Source: Tricholoma matsutake | Lineage: Eukaryota > Basidiomycota > Agaricomycetes > Agaricales > Tricholomataceae | Assembly: GCA_026075535.2 (NCBI GenBank) | Contig: AP026538.1 | Coordinates: 8,246,001 to 8,310,000 of the forward strand | Direction: 5' to 3' | DNA: 64,000 nt | Part shown: piece after piece, positions 33,437-44,135 of the stretch | Layout: each line of letters begins with the position of its first letter | Position numbering within the stretch: the first letter of the stretch is position 1 | Made by a program: the position numbers and the translations under genes | Notes under the pieces: model-generated | What the model was told of the DNA's origin: nothing | What the model saw: only the letters and a program-made list of their open reading frames with translations | Database searches by the model: none

Positions 33437-34700
33437 GTGGCCCCTGTCATTGGCTTGGGGTGCTGGTGTGGTAATGTCCCTGTCACCATCTGCCCTACCT
33501 CCCTGTTGTCCCCATTGTCATTGTCCATAGCACTCATGGTCCACCACACAAGCAGTTGCTTGGAGCAGTGGGGATGGGTGCTTGGTTGTCCATGGGCTGT
33601 GGAATTGGTTGGATGTCCTCCTCACTTACTCACAGCAAAGGTTGGGGGTGATGGCAGTGTTCATCATCGTCATGCCCCTCTCCATCTCCCTTGGCCAACT
33701 TGATTCTTTAATTTCTAGGTTGTACTGTTGCTGTACCTACAGAAACCCACCACCACCACCCTGCACCACTGCCATGAACCAGTGCTCATGGGGTGGAAGG
33801 GATGGCAGGGATAGACAAGGACAAGGACAGCAGGGACAGTGAGGACAATTACTATGGGAATGAAAAAAAAGAAGTGAACATACAAAAAAATTAGCTGGGG
33901 CCCAAACGACAATAGACATTGTTTGGGCACATCATCCCCTTCCCCCTTCCCCCTTCCCCCTTCCCCCACTGCCTGCACCCATTCACTTACATGTCCCTGT
34001 TGCTGGGTTGTCCATTGTTGGTGTCCTCCCTTGTCATCAGTGGTCCTTGCTACCACCCAGCTGCCCAGCAGCAGTGGTAGGGGGTGGATCAGGTGGGGCC
34101 AGTAGTCATAGTCATAGTCAAAATCACAAGTTTGTATCTAAAAAACTTTGTTAGTAACAAGAACATGAAATGGGAAAAGAAAAGAAAATATACCTATGGC
34201 CCAAGAGACATTGACGACGTCACTTGGGCCTTTTTCCATTTTCTCCCTCATTGTCATCTCCCCATTGTCCCTGTCTGTCCTGGTTGCTCCCCATTTCCAC
34301 CCCATGAGCACTTGCTTGCAGCGGCGGTTGGGGCTGTTGTGGTGGCCATGGTTGTGGTAGCGTGGTTTTTCTGTTTCTGTCTTCTCGTTGTCTTTCACCC
34401 ATGTCCCCATTGTAGGTGTGTCATTGGCTGCTCGTCATCATTGTAGCCATCTCACTATCCCAGTTGCTTCCTGTTCCCACCCTGCGAGCAGTTGGGGTTG
34501 CTTCTGTGGCAGTGGTCACTACTCCCCATAACCACCCTGTGAGCAGGGGCTCACAGCAGTGGCCTGGGGTGGCAGCTGTGGGTATTGGGTGTGGATGTTG
34601 ACAAACTGGTGGTGGTAGTAGAGGGAGAAGAGAGGGAGGGGTACACATCATTGTCATCAACCACGTCTGCCAGGTCATCAACCCATGGTTGCATGATGAA
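33437..34700 (-). repeat. Two hairpin/EQLL repeat units (copies 4 and 5)
   Basis: GT-rich on the plus strand. The palindromes lie near 33550, 34305, 34480 and 34538; the last reads CCEPLLTGW on the minus strand. A stem-loop at 33900-33928 (arms GCCCAAAC and GTTTGGGC) and one at about 34196-34230 (arms GGCCCAAG and CTTGGGCC) mark the two units. In the second, read on the minus strand, the stem-loop is followed by GTATATTTTC and, about 57 bases on, by TTTTTTAG at 34138. In the first the donor position reads CTAATT instead of GT, so it may be decayed. (CCCCTTC)n at 33945-33967. Confidence 0.45.
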
Positions 34701-34734
34701 CATGTGAATTTCTGTTTTTGGGAAATGCTGAGAG

Positions 34735-35748
34735 TAGGGCATGGCACAGGTATGGGTAACACCATGTGTTTCTGGTCAGGGGTATGCATGGGTATGGGTA
34801 CAGGTATGGGATTACCATACTCAGGCAACACCATACCCTTTTCCACAGGTATGTGCGGGTGCCAGTACCAGGATTTTGGTCAGGTGAGTGATCATCTGAC
34901 CTTGTTGATTACTCATGACAAACCTAATTTTAAACTATAGGACAATCCAACCACCACCATAGCATCCCCAACCACCACCATGAGCAACTGCTCGCAGGGT
35001 GGAAACAGGGAGCAAGGATGACTAGCAAGCAACCACAATGGCCGCATCATGTAGGATATGGGCCCAAACAATGTCTATCATCGTTTTGGCCCTAGGTATT
35101 TTTATATATCTTTTGTTCTTGTTTTTTTCTAACTAACTAATGTTTTTATTCAATTTTTAGGTTCTAATAGTGCTACGACAATGAGACAACACCATCAACA
35201 GCACCCCCCCCCCACCACTGTTGCAAGCCTCTGCTCACAAGGTGGATAACAACAGGGATGGGACCAGTGATGAACAAGAAAAAACACACCACCCGCCCCA
35301 GCCTCATGAGCAACTGCTCTTGGGGTGGATAGCAGGTGGAATGGCAATGACAACCAGGAGGAGATGGCAACGCAAGATGATGGCCACCCCCTCTCTCGCT
35401 GCAAACGCAAGGGGGGGGTTTCTCATTCTGTTCTTGGTGACTACAGGCACCACCCCCCCTCTCTTGCTGCAAACATGAGTGGGGGGGTTACTCATTCTGT
35501 TCTCAGCGACTACAGGCACCACCCCCCTCCCTCGCTCCAAATGCAAGAGGGGGGTTTTACTTTCTATATATTAATTTAGTGTAATTATATTATTAAAATA
35601 CATATTCATGTCAATACCCATGAATAATCATGGGTAACCCGCAAAAACCCATGGTAACACTGTACCCCTACCCATGCAGGTATGGTGTTCATGGGTATGG
35701 GTATGGGTATAAGAAAATATACCTGAGGGTTACCTGTGCCATGCCCTA
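34735..35748. mobile_element. Non-autonomous hAT element carrying a captured exon-intron-exon (1014 bp)
   Basis: Terminal inverted repeats TAGGGCATGGCACAGGTA with an imperfect 8-bp duplication (GCTGAGAG 34727-34734 and GCCAAGAG 35749-35756, 6 of 8 equal). The subterminal sequence is rich in GGGTAT/TACCC words, as in the larger hAT at 55586-58880. Inside is one hairpin-intron-EQLL unit in plus orientation: stem-loop 35060-35092, intron-like 35096-35160 with a CTAACTAACTAAT branch region, and HEQLLLGW encoded near 35308-35331. Three units of a C-rich/G-rich tandem repeat follow (35378-35560). No transposase. Confidence 0.8.
35096..35160 (+). other. Intron-like segment inside the hAT element
   Basis: 65 bases, GTATTTTT...CAATTTTTAG, with CTAACTAACTAATG as a branch-point candidate. 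It begins four bases after a stem-loop (35060-35092). Confidence 0.5.
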
Positions 35749-36050
35749 GCCAAGAGTAGTGTTGCCAACGGCGCGGCCCAGAGCTGCGAGCTGTTGAGCT
35801 GAGCCCCTATTTTGGGCCAGCTGCACCGATAAATTGGCTCACAGCTCAAAGCCACCCAGAGCCACTCAAGCCGTGCTCTAAGTTGTCTAAAGTTCAGAGG
35901 TGCTAGATGACTTTAAACCTTCTGAAAATATTATAGAACACTCTGTAGAAGTCCCTGCTGCTAATTTGAATGCATATTTTCACACCCTATTCCCCACTGC
36001 TGTTAGGAAACCACCCCATTACCTAATAAAATTTCATTTTTATTTTATTA

Positions 36051-36403
36051 TGTCGAATTATGCTACATGACGCCAAATTACACTACACTTTGATAGCATG
36101 AGAATTTTGTTTTGCACATATCAATATGTATGTGCATATGCGAATGCGTCGGTAACAACAATGTACAATATGTGTAACATAGTATATAAACCCTAAATAT
36201 ATGCCTAGGGGACCCCAGTTGTGTTCTCTTAGGTATTCCACCTATGTTTTCGGTGTGAAAGGCCTATCTCAACAAACTCACCTATTAATAACCCCCTCAC
36301 ATCAAAATGATCAATTCCCCCATCACGCACACGGATTCCACCCCCTTCTTGTAGAGAGAACCCACACAGTCTTAGCTAGCAGATAGTGGGTGTCGCCCTA
36401 ACA
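36051..36403 (+). repeat. Possible LTR fragment of another retrotransposon
   Basis: A segment starting TGTCGAATTATG and ending CGCCCTAACA, with TATATAAACCCTA at 36183-36195 as a possible promoter. The layout (TG...CA ends, TATA box, then a leader ACTGCCATCTCGC) suggests a solo or truncated Gypsy-type LTR. No second copy is present to prove it. Confidence 0.3.
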
Positions 36404-36503
36404 ACTGCCATCTCGCAAGCATTTTTTGTAATAGGTAACGAGGAGATAAGCACAGCCAAACAATCTCATCAATGATATGGATCCATACAAAACTCAATAG
36501 TAT

Positions 36504-36808
36504 TGTTGAAATTAATCCCTGATGCATGCTGTATACATGAGGCAATACATGCAGCATACACATGTATACATGAGGCGATACATGCAGCATACGCATGTTA
36601 CTGCGCTTACTGTGCATACATGCGGTAAACACATTCCCGAGTCATGTGACATCCTTAATATTATGTATATAAGGAGAACCTGTACCGTAGTAGGAATACA
36701 GTGTTCTTACCTCTGCTAACCCTAGCTGTAAGTCTAACTAAACCCCAGGTAGGTTGTAAGGAACGTGTTGTCTCTTCCCCTGTGCAGCGTATATAGTCTG
36801 CTCCAACA
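36504..36808 (+). repeat. 5' LTR of Copia-A2
   Basis: 305 bases, TG...CA ends, with the same 33-base duplication in U3. The TATA region reads ATGTATATAAGG. The primer site GGTTATGGGCCCTGC follows at 36809. Confidence 0.95.
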
Positions 36809-36823
36809 GGTTATGGGCCCTGC
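36809..36823 (+). other. Primer binding site of Copia-A2
   Basis: GGTTATGGGCCCTGC, same initiator tRNA-Met complementarity as in A1. Confidence 0.85.
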
Positions 36824-37057
36824 TGGGCACATCGCGAACGCGCTTTAATTAGCTGCGAACGACGTTGACTTCATCGTCTCCAAATTATAACCTTGCGCTC
36901 TTCGTGAGCTGCATTGCGCTCCCTGCGAGCTGCATATAAAACCTAGGTTGACTAGGGTTAACCACTCTGAAGGAGTGTTTTCTCCTGAGAATGTTAAACG
37001 TGCTTTATTGAGTAAAAAGACTGATTGAGCGCTTTTAACAGCTGCCACCACAGAATC

Positions 37058-40000
37058 ATGTCTTCAACTCTTGAAAAACTCGTTCAAACTTTCGATGGAT
37101 CAAATTACATTCTATGGGCCGACTCTATGAAGGCGTGGCTCAGGTCTCAGGGCCTCTGGCAAATAACTAGCGGGGCGGAGCAAAAACCGCCCCCGGCGCC
37201 TCCTTTGACGGCGACGAACGCTACCTTGGTAGCGGACGCTAATGCCAAGCTCCAGACCTGGAGCAACAAAAATGACCAGGCTATTGGTAGCCTAGTGCTC
37301 CGCCTGGCCCCCTCCATTCGGCAGCGTGCCAACACAAAGGACACTGCTGAGGAGGTGTGGGACCTCATCTGCACCGATTATGGTGTGGACGGCCCCTCCC
37401 AAGTCTTTTCGGACTTCAGGTCCGCAATAGCAATCAAAATCCCGGCTGCGAACCCCGCACCGGAGATTGCGAGAATGGCTGACAAATTTGAGCGCCTCAC
37501 GGCTGCTAACGTCGCCATCCCCGAGCTAGTACAGGCGATGATTCTACTTGCTGCGATGCCGCGCGAGTACGACTCATTGTCTGCAACGGTCCTTAACACG
37601 ACCGCCACTAGCGCCTTGACATTTAAACATGTCAAGGACTCCATTGTTGCTGAAGCCTCAAGGCGCACAGCAGTTGGAAAGCCCGCTGGCCAGCCTCAGG
37701 CCAACAAACTTTCCGCTGTTAAGCGCAAGGGGGGAAACCCCAAATGGCAGCCCAAAGAAGGGCAAAACAGCAACGGAGACTCGTCCCGAAAACGTGGACG
37801 ACGTGGGGACAGAAAGACTAAGGAGGAGAAGCCAAAAGAGAAACATACCCACCTCGCCTCCAACGCCTTTACCACCATAAATGGTAATGGCACCATCATA
37901 CCGCCGATGCCACTCATACAGCGCATCGAGCGACGCGAACACACTCCCACAAGGGATCCTCGCCGCCGACCGCCTGCACAGGCATACACGGGCACGGCCT
38001 CTTCTTCTCATTCGGTTTACGCCGAATATCAGCAAGCTCGAGACACCCTCGAGCGCATGCAACTTCCGCGCACCGCGAAAAATCTGCGACCGCTGGAAGA
38101 GCACCTTACGGTGCGAGAAGGTAAGAGAAGGAGGATAGAGCCAGAAACCGAGGCTACGATCGAGGAGGTAGAAGACGATACCGTCTCCCTTGGATCCGAA
38201 CCTCCGGTAACTGACGAGGAAGTGTGGAAAGCCGTCGACGAAATGCTCGTCGATGAACCCCTTGACACAGGGGCGTATGATGACAGGTCAGTCCTTTTTC
38301 CTGCCACAAGCACTAAGATTAAAATTCCTATGAATACAGCGAACTTTTCATGTGAAATTTTACCGCTATTAAATGTATCATGGAATTATGTAGATCTTAA
38401 TATATGTGCTATGTGTGCAAAGGGAGATTGTAAGAAAGGTGCCGACTGGATCATGGATTCAGGCGCATCAAAACACTTCACTGGTGAAATGAAAGATTTT
38501 GCTTCTTACGAGCCTTTACCGAGAAAGGACTCTACCTTGGTCCAAACGGCCACTGGTACTACTCATATAGTAGGAAAAGGAGCAGTCTTCATTAGGCACC
38601 AGGTAGTATGTAATGGGAAGTCAGAGACGCGTGAAATGCGGCTATACCCCGTCTACTACATACCCGACATTAATACTCGATTGATGTCAATGGGGGTCTT
38701 TTTACAAGACGGAAGTGATGTGCGTGGTTCCTCCGCATACATTTCATTCATCGAGCATGGAAACCCAATCATGCATTGTGTCCCTCTAAGGAGGAATGAC
38801 ACGATCTATTGGGCTCGGACTCATATATTGAGCACCAAAAGGGTTAATGTCGCGACCATTTATGTCGCTGACTACTTGACTTGGCATAGGCGACTTGGAC
38901 ACCCATCCAAAGAGGCGCTAGGGAAAATGCCTAAAAGCACCATAAAATTCCCAAGGAATTTAATTATTCCTAAAGACAAAATTATATGTCCAGGGTGTGC
39001 AGAAGGGAAAATGACCTCAAAATCTTTTCCCGAGTCAGACTCACGAGCTGACAAATCCTTTGAATTAATACATTCCGACCTAAAGGAACTCCCGGTACAA
39101 TCGTACCACAAACATAAATACTTCATTGTATTTCTGGATGACAAAACGTCACATATTTGGGTCCAATGCCTTAGAAAGAAATCTGACGCTGCTGCAGCGA
39201 TTAGACAATTTCAAGCGATGGCTAAGACCCAATATGGCGCTACAATCAAGCGCTGGCGTGTTGATCCAGGGGGGGAGTTCAAGGATCGTGAGCTACAAAA
39301 ACAGCTCAAGGATTTAGGCATCAAAATAGAGATGTCTGCACCCCACGTTCATCAACAGAACGGGCGCGCAGAGCGCGCCATAAGGACAATAATGGAAAAG
39401 TCGCAAACCCTGCGATTCACCGCTTGTCTACCACAATCATGGTGGGAATTTTGCATAGAACATGCAACACATTTATACAACCGAACCCCAATAAGGCGCC
39501 TGAAATGGCTGACACCTTTTGAGGACCTGACAAAGGTCCGCCCAGATCTAAACAATCTGAAGGTCTTCGGTTGCGGTGCTTATGTCTATCTACCAAAGGA
39601 AAAACGTCCAACAACATTATCTCCTCGATCGGAGCTAATGACGTACCTTGGAGTAGAAGATGGCATTAAAGCATATCGTTTCATGCGACGAAACGGCGCA
39701 ATATTCATTGGTGCTACGGCACTATTTGATGAAACGATGTTCCCATGCTGTCCCGGAGCTAAAACTCCTGCCAAGACAGACCTTGGTGATTTTCCACCAG
39801 AACCAGAAGATGACGACCACTCATCTGGAACGGATGGCGATGACCCTATACCGCCACAAAATCCGCCCCTTCCTCCATCATCAGAAGATGATGATGATGA
39901 TTTACCAAGCGAGCAAAAGGCGCATGACGATGCGACTAATGCTCCTCCTCCGCAGCCTCCAGTTAGCACTGAGGACTTTCGTCCAAGACGTGAAGATCAA

Positions 40001-41923
40001 CAGGAATGGCAGCAATTGCCCCGTCGATCAGGCAGGCAGAGGAAAATCCCAAACCGTCCCGGCAATACCTATGGAGAACAGCGACTCCCCTCTGACATAG
40101 AGAGAGACATTGCGCGTGATCGATATTGGAAGAAGTCAGTGGGTCAAGATTCGGATCATAACCGAACACGACCACGACCTCAACAGCAAGAACCGGTTGC
40201 TGGACCGAGTTCGGCACCCCACGAGAGTGTGCCCGATTCCAATAATCAAGAACATGATCACCCAATGGGGGAACCGGACGAAGCAGGTTATATTAAAAAG
40301 ATAACCAAGGAAGGTGGAGATGAGCTTATCCGCTGGCTGTTGTCAAAAGCAGTCACACCATCAAGCGGAAAAAGCCTAGTTCCAAACCAATTTCGCGATA
40401 TTGCGCGCCTACCCCGGCAGCAGCAACTTGAGTGGAAACAGGCTTGTCGTGAAGAGTTAGAGGCTCTTCGCAAGCGACAAGTCTATGACATCGTCGATCT
40501 TCCACATGATCGAAAAACGATCAAAAATAGATGGGTTTTCTCCGTGAAATCGGACGGAAGAAAACGAGCCAGACTCGTGGCCAAAGGCTTTTCACAAGTC
40601 GAAGGCGTTGACTTTGATGAGATTTTCTCACCAGTAGTCCGCTACGAGACCGTACGCCTCATGTTTGCCCTTGCGTCTCTAGAAGGCATGTATATGACCG
40701 GTCTAGATGTAAAAACCGCATTTTTATATGGCAAACTTGATGAGGAGATCTATATGGATCAACCCGAGGGTTTCAAACTCGAGGGTAAAGAGCGCAAAGT
40801 AATGCGCTTACGCCGAGCATTGTATGGCCTTAAACAGGCTTCACTAGCATGGTGGAGAGAGCTAGAGGCATTTATGCGCACCATTGGGTTCGTGCGCGCC
40901 AGCTCCGATGCCGGCATCTTCATACACAAGGATCCTAAGACAGGCAGCATCGTTATTGCGCTAGTCTATGTTGATGATGGCTTGTTCATGGGCAAGAACA
41001 AGAAACTTGTGGATGAAAAGAAGAATGCTTGCCTGAAGCATTGGGAGTGCCGTAGTACTGAAAAAGTCACGGAATTCTTAGGCATGCGCGTCACCCAGAC
41101 CGCTGCAAAAGTCAAACTCGATCAAACAGAATATCTCGCCAAAGTGCTTGAGAGGTTCGAGATGACAAATGCCAAGATTGCCCCCACTCCGCTCCCGACT
41201 GGCTACAAACCGTCGGAGAACACAGCGACGCCAAACGCGGCGCTTAGATCAAAATATCAGTCTGTGATCGGATCTTTATTGTATCTGATGCTCGGAACGC
41301 GACCTGATATCGCTTACGCGGTAATCAAGATGTCGCAATTCTCGGCTAATCCTAGCCAAGAACATCTAGACAAAGCGATGTACATAATGCGCTATCTGGT
41401 GGGAACCCAGAAGTACAGTATGGTCTATGATGGAGAGAAATCCGAGGGGCTACAGGCCTTCACAGATTCTGATTGGGCAGCTGACACAGTCAAGCGCCGA
41501 TCTACAACGGGTTACTTTGCTACTCTGGCGAGTGGCATTGTGTGCTGGCAGTCCCGTTTACAAAAAACTGTAGCACTGTCATCCACAGAAGCCGAATACA
41601 TGGCTCTCTCCGACACTTGTCGGCAGATAGTGTGGATAGAGTCCTTATTCCAGGAACTTGGATATACACTGAAGCGCGTACCAATCTGCGCTGATAATCA
41701 AGGATCCATCTTTATTGGATCAAATCCAGTTCAGGAAAGAAGGACCAAACATATAGACATTCGCTACCACTACACCCGCGAATGCATAGAAAATGACAAA
41801 GTCACAGTCGTTTTCATTCCTGGAAGTGATAATCCGGCTGACATGTTCACAAAGAACCTTGGCGCCGTCCTATTCAGGAAATTTAGAGACTCTCTCGGAA
41901 TTACTTTCGAGATTCAAACTTAG
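37058..41923 (+). CDS. Copia Gag-Pol polyprotein (A2)
   Basis: 1621 residues from ATG 37058, collinear with the A1 product and about 99% identical by eye. The dozen or so differences I can see lie mostly in the linker after Gag (GAASSSRS versus GTASSSHS; LPRSAKN versus LPRTAKN), near the protease (EMQDF versus EMKDF) and in the integrase region (RQFLAM versus RQFQAM). All catalytic motifs are kept: DSGA, WHRRLGHP, the integrase D-D-35-E, YVDD, DSDWA and STEAEY. There are no stops. It should be as active as A1 as far as the protein goes. Confidence 0.97.
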   Translation: MSSTLEKLVQTFDGSNYILWADSMKAWLRSQGLWQITSGAEQKPPPAPPLTATNATLVADANAKLQTWSNKNDQAIGSLVLRLAPSIRQRANTKDTAEEVWDLICTDYGVDGPSQVFSDFRSAIAIKIPAANPAPEIARMADKFERLTAANVAIPELVQAMILLAAMPREYDSLSATVLNTTATSALTFKHVKDSIVAEASRRTAVGKPAGQPQANKLSAVKRKGGNPKWQPKEGQNSNGDSSRKRGRRGDRKTKEEKPKEKHTHLASNAFTTINGNGTIIPPMPLIQRIERREHTPTRDPRRRPPAQAYTGTASSSHSVYAEYQQARDTLERMQLPRTAKNLRPLEEHLTVREGKRRRIEPETEATIEEVEDDTVSLGSEPPVTDEEVWKAVDEMLVDEPLDTGAYDDRSVLFPATSTKIKIPMNTANFSCEILPLLNVSWNYVDLNICAMCAKGDCKKGADWIMDSGASKHFTGEMKDFASYEPLPRKDSTLVQTATGTTHIVGKGAVFIRHQVVCNGKSETREMRLYPVYYIPDINTRLMSMGVFLQDGSDVRGSSAYISFIEHGNPIMHCVPLRRNDTIYWARTHILSTKRVNVATIYVADYLTWHRRLGHPSKEALGKMPKSTIKFPRNLIIPKDKIICPGCAEGKMTSKSFPESDSRADKSFELIHSDLKELPVQSYHKHKYFIVFLDDKTSHIWVQCLRKKSDAAAAIRQFQAMAKTQYGATIKRWRVDPGGEFKDRELQKQLKDLGIKIEMSAPHVHQQNGRAERAIRTIMEKSQTLRFTACLPQSWWEFCIEHATHLYNRTPIRRLKWLTPFEDLTKVRPDLNNLKVFGCGAYVYLPKEKRPTTLSPRSELMTYLGVEDGIKAYRFMRRNGAIFIGATALFDETMFPCCPGAKTPAKTDLGDFPPEPEDDDHSSGTDGDDPIPPQNPPLPPSSEDDDDDLPSEQKAHDDATNAPPPQPPVSTEDFRPRREDQQEWQQLPRRSGRQRKIPNRPGNTYGEQRLPSDIERDIARDRYWKKSVGQDSDHNRTRPRPQQQEPVAGPSSAPHESVPDSNNQEHDHPMGEPDEAGYIKKITKEGGDELIRWLLSKAVTPSSGKSLVPNQFRDIARLPRQQQLEWKQACREELEALRKRQVYDIVDLPHDRKTIKNRWVFSVKSDGRKRARLVAKGFSQVEGVDFDEIFSPVVRYETVRLMFALASLEGMYMTGLDVKTAFLYGKLDEEIYMDQPEGFKLEGKERKVMRLRRALYGLKQASLAWWRELEAFMRTIGFVRASSDAGIFIHKDPKTGSIVIALVYVDDGLFMGKNKKLVDEKKNACLKHWECRSTEKVTEFLGMRVTQTAAKVKLDQTEYLAKVLERFEMTNAKIAPTPLPTGYKPSENTATPNAALRSKYQSVIGSLLYLMLGTRPDIAYAVIKMSQFSANPSQEHLDKAMYIMRYLVGTQKYSMVYDGEKSEGLQAFTDSDWAADTVKRRSTTGYFATLASGIVCWQSRLQKTVALSSTEAEYMALSDTCRQIVWIESLFQELGYTLKRVPICADNQGSIFIGSNPVQERRTKHIDIRYHYTRECIENDKVTVVFIPGSDNPADMFTKNLGAVLFRKFRDSLGITFEIQT

Positions 41924-41946
41924 CTGCTTAGAGCGCTGTACAGTTT

Positions 41947-41955
41947 GAGGGGGGG
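41947..41955 (+). other. Polypurine tract of Copia-A2
   Basis: GAGGGGGGG directly before the 3' LTR, as in A1. Confidence 0.85.
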
Positions 41956-42260
41956 TGTTGAAATTAATCCCTGATGCATGCTGTATACATGAGGCAATAC
42001 ATGCAGCATACACATGTATACATGAGGCGATACATGCAGCATACGCATGTTACTGCGCTTACTGTGCATACATGCGGTAAACACATTCCCGAGTCATGTG
42101 ACATCCTTAATATTATGTATATAAGGAGAACCTGTACCGTAGTAGGAATACAGTGTTCTTACCTCTGCTAACCCTAGCTGTAAGTCTAACTAAACCCCAG
42201 GTAGGTTGTAAGGAACGTGTTGTCTCTTCCCCTGTGCAGCGTATATAGTCTGCTCCAACA
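41956..42260 (+). repeat. 3' LTR of Copia-A2
   Basis: 305 bases, same as its 5' LTR by eye, followed by AGTAT. Confidence 0.95.
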
Positions 42261-42472
42261 AGTATGCCATATTTCTTTTGTAATAATGGTCTACATGACT
42301 TACTTGACATTAAAAAGCATAACTGAAGCATAATTACAAGTAGAACGGTGAGCCCACAACTTTGGGCAATTTCAATCGGCTTAGCCAGCTCAGAGTCGCT
42401 CAGGGCCATTTTGATCGGCTCAAGTGCCTGAGCCGCGCCGTGGGCGAGCCGAGCCGAGCCGTGGCATCACTA

Positions 42473-44135
42473 GCCGAGAGGGACTTAGAAGAAATTTCAA
42501 ACATAAGTCAAGCAGTCCTTAGGGCCTTAAGGACTTGCAAGCTCCTTACAGCCTTTATTTGCTGAAATGTCACTTATCCGCTTAGTAGATTATATCTGCT
42601 TGACTGGTCATCAATTTTAAGGAATTTCTTTTCCTTAATAAGGCTTAATTTCCTTAATTGGACTGTAAGCTAAATAAGCTAAATAAGTTGACCCTTGATT
42701 TTGCTGATGCTGTATCCAACCACATTTTCATTGCTGCTGTTATTCCTTTATCCAATCTCTCAATCCCCTTTGAATTAATCAAACAGAGGTCAGAAGGCTG
42801 GACAGGCTGGGGGAGATTCAGTAGAGCAATATGCAAGTCATTGATACAACATGGGAAGCTAGACTGTGCTAGTTCTACCAAATCTAGGAATGCACAGCAT
42901 GCTAAGTGGCACAGGGAGTGAAGCAAGGTAACCTAAGTAGCGTAATGCAAATTGAGCCCTTCGGAAATGTAAAGGAACTATTGACATCTCTGCAAAAAGT
43001 GGAGCACTTATTTACACCTAACAGGCGCCAGAGGAAAGAATGTTGAACATCTGTCAATTGGCTTGCCAGGCTGTCCACATCCAAAACCACTTCACAGCCA
43101 CCAGTTAGCAGAGGGTCAACTCTTGCCATGTAGAGTTTGCGACCCTCATATGGAGGTAAGTCACCAAGTGTGCGTTCCCAGAAGCTTGAAAACCCCTATA
43201 TCACAGACAAATTTCTCGTGCGTCATGCGTTCATGGTCGGAACCCTAGCACGTATAGCGGATCAATGAGTAGTACCTAACCTGATTGACACTGGAGATAA
43301 GCATTGTCAGAGCCCAACTTGATGCCTCCAGGATCAGTATATTCTTCGAGCATACGATCGCAGCCATGAACAACAATGAGAAGAAGAATGCAGATGGTTT
43401 TCTTGGTCGGATCCTTGCCGTGACTCGAGGAGATCCTGGAAGCTTCCGACGTCAGGTTTGACGTTTGACTTCTCAAAATGTTGGCTACTTGGGCCTCTGG
43501 ACATTGAGGAGTAACTGCTGAAGCATGGATCATTTTCGCGCAGAGGAAAGTCACAGCGAGTGGGTATGACGTGGCGACGAAGAGACAGCATAAACTGGCG
43601 TTCAAGTCGGAGCATGGCTGAGCAGTTACCAGTGACTGTTCGAGTTTAAAACTGTTGTAAGTAAAGCAAAATTCACGTCAGTGTCCATTACTGTAGAACC
43701 GCAAAGCCTTCTGAAAGCTTTTTGGGGCCCGTCCAATTGTGTTTCCAAGTAAGTTGGGCTTCTTTTTTGTGGCAACAATGCATATATTGGCACTGATTTG
43801 CCTTGGAACGACCTGGCTGTAGACGAGACTCGGACGTGTATGAAGTTTGTGCAACTGGAATTTTACGAGTCATGGTCAAATATGCTTCGAATTCTTTCAC
43901 CAATAATTCCACTTTTCAAATTGCGTGAGAAGTGACTAAGTCTGCCCCGGACCTGCAGCTGGCCCGCAAGGAATCCCATAAGTACTTGCTATTTACAAGC
44001 AGAACGGACAAGCCACAAGCTCCTTTCGCCATCCAGGTTGCGATATTCAGTAGCCTGTTCCTGCCATAAATTCCTTGACCGAATCACCGCGTAGATCCGC
44101 TCCTATTAATTCACTTTCGGCCATCGCTGCTACCT
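42473..44135. other. Intergenic, no confident gene
   Basis: 42500-42660 is rich in CTTAA/TTAAG words. A plus-strand frame at 42658-42921 (87 residues) and a minus-strand frame at 43276-43605 read somewhat like protein, but I cannot place them and see no flanking exons. The last ~200 bases should contain the P450 promoter. Confidence 0.35.

Larger units (their letters stand above)
36504..42260 (+). mobile_element. Copia-A2: second intact copy of Copia-A
   Basis: 5757 bases, with 305-base LTRs (36504-36808 and 41956-42260) that read identical to each other and a perfect TSD AGTAT (36499-36503 and 42261-42265). Its LTRs differ from those of A1 at about ten positions plus a 1-base length change, so A1 and A2 are independent insertions from a diverged pair of source copies rather than a segmental duplication. 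It lies inside a hAT-like element. Confidence 0.97.
35757..42472. mobile_element. hAT-like element interrupted by Copia-A2
   Basis: The left end reads TAGTGTTGCCAACGGCGCGG. The right end, inverted, reads TAGTGATGCCACGGCTCGG. 8-bp flanks are GCCAAGAG (35749-35756) and GCCGAGAG (42473-42480), 7 of 8 equal. The element itself is about 960 bases (35757-36503 plus 42266-42472); the rest is Copia-A2 and its duplication. No transposase remains. The ends resemble the MITE at 32441. It abuts the element at 34735-35748 and shares its GCCAAGAG flank. Confidence 0.6.
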
